In this document: piece after piece, positions 15,629 to 22,178 of the stretch | Position numbering within the stretch: the first letter of the stretch is position 1 | Layout of the letters: every line of letters starts with the position of its first letter | From: Lysobacterales bacterium | GTDB taxonomy: Bacteria > Pseudomonadota > Gammaproteobacteria > Xanthomonadales > Xanthomonadaceae | NCBI GenBank assembly: GCA_020442465.1 | Contig: JAGRJY010000173.1 | Coordinates: 1-34,505 of the forward strand | DNA length: 34,505 nt | Direction: 5' to 3' | Program-made: the position numbers and the translations under genes | The notes under the pieces: generated by a model | Told to the model about the DNA's origin: nothing | Seen by the model: the letters and a program-made list of their open reading frames with translations, nothing else | Database searches by the model: none

Positions 15629-16085
15629 GCCGTCGGCCTGTTCGGGCGGGACGTCGCAGTGCGACCTCGCCATTCACGACTCGATTTCCACGGCGCCACG
15701 CGCAGGCTGACGCACCGCCCTCCGCATGCAGTGCGCGGCGCATCGCTGCGCACCCCGACGGGCAGCGGGCCGCGCTCGCCCGGCCGCGCACGCGACCCAC
15801 AGCGCGGCTCCCGGCCGATGCCGTGCCCGTCGGGCCACGCGTCCACGGTCCGCTGGAGCAGCCGCAGGCGCGCACCCTCGTTTCGACTGCGGGTTCGACT
15901 GCGAGAACGTCAGCACGCTGCAGCCACGACGCAGCGAGCCGTGGGCTGTCGCATTCCTGCATCCGCGCGCGCCTGGGCTTGAGCTTGAGCTTGAGCCGAG
16001 CGTGCCGGGCGCGAGCAAGGGCGGCGATGCCGCGCGAACATTGGTCGGACGGATTGGTCGGACGGATCGGAGCGACGACAGGCAA
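15629..16085. other. Intergenic region with three short tandem repeats
   Basis: No credible gene. It contains a duplicated 12-mer TTCGACTGCGgG/aG (15882-15905), about 3.3 copies of GCTTGA (15977-15996) and a perfect tandem 13-mer TTGGTCGGACGGA (16041-16066). The repeats differ in sequence and suggest slippage-prone noncoding DNA. Confidence 0.7.
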
Positions 16086-16116
16086 AGAAAAAGGGCACCG
16101 CCGGAGCGGTGCCCTT
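16086..16116 (-). terminator. Rho-independent terminator of the DUF2383 gene
   Basis: A perfect 11-base stem AAGGGCACCGC/GCGGTGCCCTT (16091-16101 with 16106-16116) with a four-base loop is followed on the minus strand by TTTTTCTTT. It lies 25 bases past the stop codon. Confidence 0.9.
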
Positions 16117-16140
16117 GCTGCGTGCCGTGGCTGGATCAGA

Positions 16141-16578
16141 TCAGGCGGCGAGGCGCAGCTTCTGCGTGCGCATCTCGTCGTGGCAGGCACGCACGTCCGG
16201 CGCATAGCGCAGCAGCGCCGCGCGCAGCGCCGGGTCGTTGATGCTGTCGATGGCGGACTGGAAGTGCTCGAGCAGGCGATCCTCGGTTTCCTCGAGCTGG
16301 GTCACGTACACCTTGGCCTCGTTGTCACTCACGCTGGCGCGCAGGTCGGCGTAGAGGCGTCGCACCGTGCCGGCAAAGGTGCCGTCGGTGGGCACGTCTT
16401 CGTAGTTGGCCGCGAGCCGGGTCGACAGCGCCCGGATCAGGTTGCGCTTGTGATCGGCCATGCGCAGAAAGAGCATCTTCAGGGTCGGGTCAGAGACTTC
16501 CTTGCCGGCTTCGTCATAGAAGCGTTCGCCGTCGCGGGCGATCGAAACCAGTTCCTGCAGCTTGTCAGCATGTTCCAT
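16141..16578 (-). CDS. PA2169/DUF2383-like four-helix-bundle protein
   Basis: A 145-residue, fully helical protein. The pattern of four helices (DKLQELVSIARDGERFYDEA ... LFLRMADHKRNLIRALS ... AKVYVTQLEETEDRLLEHF ... ALLRYAPDVRACHDEMRTQ) and acidic/His residues at ferritin-like positions match the PA2169/DUF2383 family. The biochemical role of the family is not settled; members resemble ferritin-like proteins but metal binding should not be assumed. The start at 16578 has AAGGAG. A sigma-54-type promoter lies 58 bases upstream and a terminator follows, so it is a single-gene unit. Confidence 0.88.
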   Translation of the reverse strand: MEHADKLQELVSIARDGERFYDEAGKEVSDPTLKMLFLRMADHKRNLIRALSTRLAANYEDVPTDGTFAGTVRRLYADLRASVSDNEAKVYVTQLEETEDRLLEHFQSAIDSINDPALRAALLRYAPDVRACHDEMRTQKLRLAA

Positions 16579-16635
16579 GGTGGATCTCCTTGTTGTGGAT
16601 GTCTGATGGGCGACCTGATGTCGCACCTGCTCTGA

Positions 16636-16651
16636 TCCAATTCGCGTGCCA
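16636..16651 (-). promoter_or_regulatory. Sigma-54-type promoter of the DUF2383 gene
   Basis: On the minus strand the site is TGGCACG-CGAA-TTGGA. The -24 is consensus; the -12 keeps TTG but has G in place of C. Confidence 0.68.
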
Positions 16652-16705
16652 GCGCTGCAAACCGCGCTGCAGAGCCATTTCCCGTTCTGCGGCATGGGCA
16701 CGGCC

Positions 16706-16724
16706 GTGCAGGCTACCCGTGCAC
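16706..16724. promoter_or_regulatory. Candidate activator site (DUF2383 side)
   Basis: GTGCAGGCTACCCGTGCAC has an inverted GTGCA/TGCAC pair and shares GTGCAGGCT with the other candidate sites. It begins 55 bases upstream of the -24 element. The 479-base divergent region 16579-17057 has no gene and holds both promoters. Confidence 0.45.
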
Positions 16725-16880
16725 GTCGGGCAGGCTGCCGGACCTGCCGGGGTTCGACACCGCCCGACGGATCGGCCCGATGGGAACGGCCTCCGGCTCG
16801 CGGACGACGCCGACGGTCTGCCCGATCCGGGTCACCGTGCGATCTGCACGGAATCGTGAGGGCTCGACGAAATCCTGTCG

Positions 16881-16893
16881 TGCAGGCTGCATG
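16881..16893. promoter_or_regulatory. Candidate activator site (DUF1328 side)
   Basis: TGCAGGCTGCATG is identical to the 13-mer at 11045-11057. It ends 92 bases upstream of the plus-strand sigma-54 promoter and could also act on the divergent DUF2383 promoter. Confidence 0.5.
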
Positions 16894-16984
16894 CATTGCG
16901 CCGGGCCGCCGGCCGCGCGGCGAGCGTGCCGAACGCCCTGCAGACCGCGCCAGCACTCGCTTGGCGCCGATCCGGCCAGGAAGC

Positions 16985-17000
16985 TGGCACGCGTCTTGTA
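16985..17000 (+). promoter_or_regulatory. Sigma-54-type promoter of the DUF1328 gene
   Basis: TGGCACG-CGTC-TTGTA has a consensus -24; the -12 has T in place of C. The expected start near 17012 leaves a leader of about 46 bases to the start codon. Confidence 0.68.
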
Positions 17001-17057
17001 CTGGTCTGGGCACGCACCGCCTTGCGCGGCGCCCCCACCCAGACCCGGAGGTATACC

Positions 17058-17222
17058 GTGCTGTACTACGCCATCGTGTTCTTCGTTATCGCGCTGCTCG
17101 CCGCTGTGTTCGGCTTCGGCGGCATCGCCGGCGCCGCCACCGGCATCGCCAAGATCCTGTTCTTCGTGTTCCTGGTGCTGTTCGTGATCTCGCTGCTGGT
17201 TGGGCGCCGACCGCGTGTCTGA
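17058..17222 (+). CDS. DUF1328 (YtjA-like) small membrane protein
   Basis: A 54-residue protein with two hydrophobic helices (residues 3-20 and 30-48) and the Gly/Ala-rich turn [15 protein letters not shown] typical of the DUF1328/YtjA family, ending in a short basic tail. It starts with GTG, preceded by GGAGG six bases away, which fixes the start. The function is unknown; family members are often stress- or stationary-phase-induced. It has its own sigma-54-type promoter. Confidence 0.88.
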   Translation: MLYYAIVFFVIALLAAVFGFGGIAGAATGIAKILFFVFLVLFVISLLVGRRPRV

Positions 17223-17247
17223 CCTGATGCGCAGCCAAGCGGCCGGC

Positions 17248-17283
17248 CCGATCCTTCCTCGCCTTCGCGCGACGGAGGATCGG
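17248..17283 (+). terminator. Possible stem-loop terminator after the DUF1328 gene
   Basis: CCGATCCT (17248-17255) pairs exactly with AGGATCGG (17276-17283), extended by two more pairs. No T run follows, so termination efficiency is uncertain. Confidence 0.4.
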
Positions 17284-17318
17284 TGCCCGCCGCACGCCGC
17301 GGCGCGCCTTTCGGCGTA

Positions 17319-17333
17319 TGGCATGCTGAGTGC
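17319..17333 (+). promoter_or_regulatory. Weak sigma-54 candidate before the activator gene
   Basis: TGGCATG-CTGA-GTGC keeps GG and GC with correct spacing but departs from consensus at two positions. It would start transcription near 17345 and allow positive autoregulation. Confidence 0.35.
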
Positions 17334-17360
17334 GCCGCGACCTGACTACTCCTCAAACCG

Positions 17361-18743
17361 GTGAAGCCGTTCATGACTGAATCGACCCCACCAACCGGTC
17401 GCGTGCTGGCCATCGATGATGAGCCGGAGATCCTCGAGACCTACGAAGCCATCCTTGGCAAGCAAGGCATCCGCCTGACCAAGGCCGAGACGCTCGACGC
17501 GGGCGTCCGCCTCGCCGCCACGCGACCGTTCGACGTCTGCCTGCTCGATCGCAACGTCGGCTACGAGCTCGGCACCGAAGCGGTGCCTCAGCTCAAGGAC
17601 CAGGCGCCGGGCTTGCGCATCATCATGGCGACCGCCCATCGCGACACCGAGGCGGCCATGGAGGCGCTCAAGCTGGGCATCGACGATTATCTGGTCAAGC
17701 CCTTCTCGCCGGAGCAGCTGCGCATCGCCGTGGCGCGGCAGATGGAGGCACGCCGACTCAGCGCGAAGGTGGCCGTACTCGAGCACGAGGCGGCACCCGT
17801 ACCGGTGGCCGACGGCGAGCTCACCAGCAAGTCGCCGGCGATGCAGAAGGTGCTGGCGATGGCCCGCCAGGTGGCGCGCACTGGTGCCAACGTGCTGATT
17901 CTCGGCGAGAGCGGCACCGGCAAGAACGTGCTGGCGCGCGCCATTCATCGCTGGAGCCCGCGCCACGAGGCGCACTGCGTCACCGTCAACTGCCCCTCCC
18001 TGAATGCCGAGCTGCTGGAGAACGAGCTGTTCGGTCACCGCAAGGGTGCCTTCACCGGCGCGCAGGAAAGCAGCGAAGGTCGCGTGGCCCAGGCCGACGG
18101 CGGCACGCTGTTTCTCGACGAAATCGGCGACTTTCCGCTCAGCCTGCAGCCCAAGCTGCTGCGCTTCATCCAGGACAAGGAATACGAACGCGTGGGCGAT
18201 CCGGTCACCCGCCAGGCAGACGTCCGCCTGGTCACCGCGACCAACCGCAATCTGGCGGCACTGGTCGAATCGGGCGAGTTCCGTCAGGACCTGTTCTACC
18301 GGCTCAACGTCGTCGCCATCACGCTGCCGCCGCTGCGCGAGCGCGCCGAGGACGTGGTCGATCTGGCGCGCGGCTTTCTCGCCCGTTTCGCCCGCGACTA
18401 CGGCTGCCCCGCGCGCGAATTCAGCGACGCCGCACAGCAGGCGATCCGCGCCTATGCCTGGCCGGGCAACGTGCGCGAGCTGCAGAACGTGGTCGAGCGG
18501 GCGGTCATCCTGTGCGGTGACGTGCGCATCGAGGCCGATCAGCTGAGCCTGGGAGAATCCGAAGCCGGCTCGGCGGGCAACGTGCGCGCGTCGATCGGCG
18601 CCGACCTGACCCTCGAGCAGCTGGAGCGTCAGCACATTGAAGCCGTGCTCGCCCGCGCCGACACCCTCGACCAGGCTTCGCGGATCCTCGGCATCGACGC
18701 ATCGACGCTGTATCGGAAGCGCAAGTCCTTCGGGCTCAAGTGA
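17361..18743 (+). CDS. algB: AlgB-like sigma-54-dependent response regulator
   Basis: A 460-residue regulator of the NtrC family. The receiver domain (14-125) has the acidic pair Asp19/Asp20, phospho-acceptor Asp63 and Lys113. The AAA+ domain has Walker A GESGTGK (182-188), the sigma-54 contact loop GAFTGA (229-234) and Walker B GGTLFLDE (247-254), plus the sensor region DVRLVTATNRNL. A C-terminal Fis-type helix-turn-helix ends the protein (ASRILGIDASTLYRKRKSFGL). Stretches such as LQPKLLRFIQDKEYERVGDP and AIHRWSPR closely resemble Pseudomonas AlgB as I remember it, so I use that symbol with caution: no alginate genes or KinB-type partner are nearby. The start may be 17361 or the ATG at 17373. 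It is the only sigma-54 activator here and the obvious candidate to drive the neighbouring RpoN promoters. Confidence 0.9.
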   Translation: MKPFMTESTPPTGRVLAIDDEPEILETYEAILGKQGIRLTKAETLDAGVRLAATRPFDVCLLDRNVGYELGTEAVPQLKDQAPGLRIIMATAHRDTEAAMEALKLGIDDYLVKPFSPEQLRIAVARQMEARRLSAKVAVLEHEAAPVPVADGELTSKSPAMQKVLAMARQVARTGANVLILGESGTGKNVLARAIHRWSPRHEAHCVTVNCPSLNAELLENELFGHRKGAFTGAQESSEGRVAQADGGTLFLDEIGDFPLSLQPKLLRFIQDKEYERVGDPVTRQADVRLVTATNRNLAALVESGEFRQDLFYRLNVVAITLPPLRERAEDVVDLARGFLARFARDYGCPAREFSDAAQQAIRAYAWPGNVRELQNVVERAVILCGDVRIEADQLSLGESEAGSAGNVRASIGADLTLEQLERQHIEAVLARADTLDQASRILGIDASTLYRKRKSFGLK

Positions 18744-18811
18744 GCGCCGAGCCACGCCGGCCGCGGGCCGGACGTGGTCTACTCGGAGACCCAACTCATA
18801 CGGAGAGGTGC

Positions 18812-19957
18812 ATGCCGCTGACTGGCCTGACCCCGGCACTGGTGATGATCGTCGACGACCAGGAGGCGAATCTTCGTCTTCTGGGTCGCGTGTTGAGCGA
18901 TGCGGGATTCGACGTGATGCCGGCCAGCTCGGGTGCGCAGGCGCTCGAGCGCCTGGCGGTGGAGACACCGGACGTGGTGCTGCTCGACATGCGCATGCCC
19001 GACATGAACGGTTTTGCCGTGCTCGAGCGCATCCGCGGCGAGCCGAAGTGGGCCGACATTCCGGTGTTGTTCCTGACCGCGGCGCACGAACGCGATCTGC
19101 TGGTGCGGGCGTTTGAAGCCGGTGCGGTCGACTACTTGACCAAGCCGTTCGTCAGCGAAGAACTGATCGTGCGCGTGCGCACGCACAGCGAGCACAAGCG
19201 CTATCGCGACAAGCTGCGACAGACCATCCGTGAGCGCGAAGACCTCGCCACGATCATCGTGCACGACCTGAAGAACCCGCTGTTCAACATCAGCCTCAAC
19301 GCCGGGATGATTCTCGAGGCCGGTTCCGACGATGAAGAGATCGCGACGCGCGCCGCGTCGATCGAGACCTCGGCAAAACGCGCCATGGATTTCGTCGAGC
19401 GCTACCTCGGCAAGCGGGCCTCGCTCGAGCTGCGCGCGCGATGTTCGGTCGAGGCGCATACGCCACGCGCGCTGCTGGAGTCGGTGGCTGCCGAACTGGG
19501 CGAGGATGCCGGGCGCCGACGCCAGCGCATCGAGATTCATGCGGCGACCATGCGGCAACAGGTCGCCTGCGACCGCGACGCCGCGCTGCTGATCCTGCGC
19601 AACCTGTTGTCGAACGCGATCAAATATGCGCCCGAGGACTCCACGATCGAACTCGGTGTGCACGCCGGCGCTGCCGGATCACTGCGGCTGTGGGTGGCTG
19701 ATCGTGGCCCCGGCATCAGCACCGAACAGCAGGCCCAGCTGTTCAAGCGCTATGTGCGTCTGAGCGCCGAGCCGAAGGATGCCGCGGCGTCGTCAGGCGT
19801 CGGCCTGGCGCTGGCCCGACAGGAAGCCGAGTGGATGGGCGGCGAACTCTGGTATGAACCGCGCCCGGAGCAGGGCTCGGTGTTCGTGCTCAAGCTGCCG
19901 CAGGCCGGACCGCAGACACCGGGCTATCAGGCCCCCGACGGCGACGAAGACGCCTAG
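18812..19957 (+). CDS. Soluble REC-histidine kinase
   Basis: A 381-residue protein with an N-terminal receiver domain (IVDD at 13-16, phospho-acceptor Asp59 in LLDMRMPDMNG, Lys111) followed directly by a kinase core. The core has VHDLKNPLF (His151), the N box RNLLSNAIKY, ADRGPGIS and GVGLALARQ. There is no membrane segment or PAS domain, so input must come through the receiver or a partner. ATG 18812 is chosen because GGAGAGG precedes it; a GTG at 18740 overlapping the previous stop would add 24 unremarkable residues. Adjacency to the AlgB-like regulator suggests they work together, either with the kinase phosphorylating it or within a branched relay; this is inference. Confidence 0.88.
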   Translation: MPLTGLTPALVMIVDDQEANLRLLGRVLSDAGFDVMPASSGAQALERLAVETPDVVLLDMRMPDMNGFAVLERIRGEPKWADIPVLFLTAAHERDLLVRAFEAGAVDYLTKPFVSEELIVRVRTHSEHKRYRDKLRQTIREREDLATIIVHDLKNPLFNISLNAGMILEAGSDDEEIATRAASIETSAKRAMDFVERYLGKRASLELRARCSVEAHTPRALLESVAAELGEDAGRRRQRIEIHAATMRQQVACDRDAALLILRNLLSNAIKYAPEDSTIELGVHAGAAGSLRLWVADRGPGISTEQQAQLFKRYVRLSAEPKDAAASSGVGLALARQEAEWMGGELWYEPRPEQGSVFVLKLPQAGPQTPGYQAPDGDEDA

Positions 19958-19999
19958 ACCGCGGGCAGCGTCAGCCGGTCGATGCCGGCGACCCGCAGA

Positions 20000-20022
20000 C
20001 CGTCGGGCACGGCATCCGACGG
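20000..20022. terminator. Stem-loop between convergent genes
   Basis: CCGTCGG (20000-20006) and CCGACGG (20016-20022) form a perfect 7-base stem 43 bases past the kinase stop. It has no T run and may act as a bidirectional end signal. Confidence 0.35.
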
Positions 20023-20142
20023 ATGCTGCGGTTCACGCGTTCGGCCGGGTCCTGCCGAACGCCACCCCGCGAACTGCTTGCGATCCGATGATCCGGGCCG
20101 TCGCCCGGCTTTCCGCGTGCGCGACGGCACGGGCGCGCACCG

Positions 20143-20514
20143 TCAGCTCGACGCACGCAGCACCGAGATCAAGTCGCGCACCACGCCCGGCACCAGTCGG
20201 TAGTACACCGTCTGGGCTTCCTTGCGTGTCTCGACCAGAGCAAGCCGTCGAAGGCGGGCGAGGTGCTGCGACAGCGCCGACTGGCTGAGCGGAATCTCGG
20301 CATTCATCGCGCCCACCGACTGCTCGCCCTCCACCAGCAGGCACAGCACGCGCAGGCGCTGGGGATGCGCCATCGCCCGCAGCAGCGCGGCCGCCCGCTC
20401 GGCACGGTCCATCAACGGATCGCGCGCGGACCGGTGCGGCGCGCCGACCAAGCCGGGATTGTCCACCGTTGGGGAACCCGCCAAGCCGGACCCGCCAGAC
20501 CGTCGCTCTTTCAT
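20143..20514 (-). CDS. ArsR family repressor, BigR/SqrR-like
   Basis: A winged-helix repressor of up to 123 residues. The core has MAHPQRLRVLCLLVEGEQSV, recognition helix SQSALSQHLARLRRLALVETRK and wing TVYYRL, close to BigR/SqrR/YgaV, which sense sulfane sulfur through two cysteines. The first (VLCLLVEGE) is present; the protein stops before the second, so it has a single Cys. The frame opens at 20514, but a promoter-like TTGCTA/TAGTAT on this strand would place the transcript start almost at that ATG. The ATG at 20412 (MDRAERAAAL) may therefore be the true start. It is divergent from the sulfide oxidoreductase gene, the classic arrangement of a local repressor. Confidence 0.87.
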   Translation of the reverse strand: MKERRSGGSGLAGSPTVDNPGLVGAPHRSARDPLMDRAERAAALLRAMAHPQRLRVLCLLVEGEQSVGAMNAEIPLSQSALSQHLARLRRLALVETRKEAQTVYYRLVPGVVRDLISVLRASS

Positions 20515-20516
20515 GC

Positions 20517-20553
20517 TTGAATACTAAACTAATATTTGCTACTTTAGCAATAC
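20517..20553 (+). promoter_or_regulatory. sqr promoter overlapping an ArsR-type operator
   Basis: TTGAAT (20517-20522), a 17-base spacer and TACTTT (20540-20545) form a sigma-70 promoter in a short AT-rich island. The inverted repeat TTGCTA-CTT-TAGCAA (20536-20550) covers the -10, where a bound repressor would block transcription. The same bases give an opposing promoter for arsR. Confidence 0.7.
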
Positions 20554-20573
20554 AGCATGTTCTGGAGGGCAAC

Positions 20574-21845
20574 ATGAAACGCATCCTGGTACTCGGCGCC
20601 GGCATCGGCGGCATGAGCGTGGCGTACGAATTGCGCGCCGCCGTGGGCGCCGATCGCGCGTCGATCACCGTCATCGGCGAGGGCGAGCACTTCAGCTTCA
20701 CCCCGTCGAATCCCTGGGTCGCGGTGGGCTGGCGCAAACCGGCCGATATCCGCATCGAGGCTGGCAAGCACCTCGGCAAGAAGCAGATCGGCTTCGAGTC
20801 ATGCGGCGCCGAGCGGGTCGCGCCGGAAACATCGAGCGTGCACCTGCGCGATGGCCGGGTACTCGACTATGACTATCTGGTCATCGCCACCGGCCCGCGC
20901 CTGGCCTTTGACGAGGTGCCCGGGCTGGGTCCCGACGCCTTCACCCAGTCGATCTGCACCACCGATCACGCCCAGACCGCCTGGGAGGCCTATGAGCGCT
21001 TTCTCGCCGACCCGGGCCCGATCGTGATCGGCGCAGTACCGGGCGTCAGCTGCTTCGGCCCGGCCTACGAGTTCGCGATGATCCTCGACGCGGATCTGCG
21101 CAAGCGCAAACTGCGCGACCGCGTGCCGATGACCTATGTCACCAGCGAGCCCTACGTCGGCCACATGGGGCTCGGCGGCGTCGGTGACTCCAAGGGCCTG
21201 CTCGAGTCGGAGCTGCGCCAGCGCCACATCAAGTGGATCGCCAATGCACGCATCACCGGCGTCGATGCCGAGGCGGTGCAGGCCGACGAAGTCGACGACC
21301 AGGGCCAGGTCGTGCGCAGCCACAAGCTGCCGTTCAAGTACGCCATGGTGATGCCGCCATTCACCGGCGTCGACGCGGTACGCACCGCCAAGGAGCTGTG
21401 CAATCCGCGCGGCTTCGTGCTGATCGATGCGCACCAGCGCAACCCGAAGTTCCCCAATGTGTACTCGGCGGGCGTATGCGTGGCGATTCCGCCGGTCGAG
21501 GCGACGCCGGTGCCAACCGGCGCGCCGAAAACCGGATTCATGATCGAGTCGATGGTCTCGGCGATCGTGCAGAACATCGCCGCCGACATGGACGGCCGCG
21601 AGGGCACCGCCAAGGCGACGTGGAATGCGATCTGTCTTGCCGACATGGGCGACACCGGCGCCGCCTTCGTGGCGCTGCCGCAGATCCCGCCACGCAACGT
21701 GACCTGGGCCAAGGTCGGCAAGTGGGTGCACCTGGCCAAGGTCGCGTTCGAAAAGTACTTCCTCGCCAAGATGCGTTCGGGCAACACCGAGCCGATCTAC
21801 GAGAAATACGTACTCAAGGCGCTCGGCATCGAGCGGCTGAAGTAA
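20574..21845 (+). CDS. sqr: Sulfide:quinone oxidoreductase, type I
   Basis: A 423-residue membrane-associated flavoprotein that oxidises sulfide to sulfane sulfur and reduces quinone. The FAD-binding motif VLGAGIGGMSVAYE is at 6-19, followed by FTPSNPWVAVGW and ATGPRLAF. All three catalytic cysteines match the type I pattern of the Acidithiobacillus enzyme: Cys128 (QSICTTDHA), Cys160 (GVSCFGPAYE) and Cys354 (WNAICLADMGD). The C-terminal segment WVHLAKVAFEKYF provides the amphipathic membrane helix. The start has GGAGGG seven bases upstream. It is first in a unit with DUF2892 and RND genes and divergent from a BigR-like repressor, so sulfide detoxification with induction by reactive sulfur is likely. 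Confidence 0.93.
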   Translation: MKRILVLGAGIGGMSVAYELRAAVGADRASITVIGEGEHFSFTPSNPWVAVGWRKPADIRIEAGKHLGKKQIGFESCGAERVAPETSSVHLRDGRVLDYDYLVIATGPRLAFDEVPGLGPDAFTQSICTTDHAQTAWEAYERFLADPGPIVIGAVPGVSCFGPAYEFAMILDADLRKRKLRDRVPMTYVTSEPYVGHMGLGGVGDSKGLLESELRQRHIKWIANARITGVDAEAVQADEVDDQGQVVRSHKLPFKYAMVMPPFTGVDAVRTAKELCNPRGFVLIDAHQRNPKFPNVYSAGVCVAIPPVEATPVPTGAPKTGFMIESMVSAIVQNIAADMDGREGTAKATWNAICLADMGDTGAAFVALPQIPPRNVTWAKVGKWVHLAKVAFEKYFLAKMRSGNTEPIYEKYVLKALGIERLK

Positions 21846-21855
21846 TCCCCAACCC

Positions 21856-21890
21856 CCGCAGCCGCCGCGTGGATCGACAGCTGCGGCGGC
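21856..21890 (+). repeat. GC-rich stem-loop between sqr and the DUF2892 gene
   Basis: Two alternative pairings exist: CCGCAGC (21856-21862) with GCTGCGG (21880-21886), or GCCGCCGC (21861-21868) with GCGGCGGC (21883-21890). No T run follows. It may process the message or attenuate the downstream genes. Confidence 0.45.
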
Positions 21891-21965
21891 GCGGCGGGAA
21901 CGACGCGTCCTGTTTCCCTGCTGCCGAACCGATCCTGCCATCACCCCACAACAAGGAGTTTTGCC

Positions 21966-22169
21966 ATGAACCTCGACCGTGCGATCCTTGCCTTCGCCGG
22001 GTGCATGATCCTGATCAGCCTCGCGCTGTCGCATTTCGTGCACCCGCTGTTCTGGCTGCTGACTGCCTTCGTCGGGCTCAACCTGCTGCAGTCCGCCTTC
22101 ACCGGTTTCTGTCCGGCTGCCCTGATCCTGCGCAAGCTCGGGGTGAAGTCCGGAAGCGCCTTTCGCTGA
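21966..22169 (+). CDS. DUF2892 small inner-membrane protein (YgaP-like membrane part)
   Basis: A 67-residue protein with two membrane segments (MNLDRAILAFAGCMILISLAL and FWLLTAFVGLNLLQSAF) and the family-type TGFCPAALILRKLGVK. DUF2892 forms the membrane hairpin of the rhodanese YgaP and is common beside sulfur-oxidation genes. A cysteine sits in each half (Cys13 and that of GFCPA). AAGGAG precedes the start. The context suggests a function with the sulfide oxidoreductase. Confidence 0.88.
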   Translation: MNLDRAILAFAGCMILISLALSHFVHPLFWLLTAFVGLNLLQSAFTGFCPAALILRKLGVKSGSAFR

Positions 22170-22178
22170 GGAATCACC

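Noticed and set aside
15629..16085. Tandem repeats considered as a CRISPR array
   Set aside because: Units are 6-13 bases, directly adjacent without spacers, and no cas genes are present.
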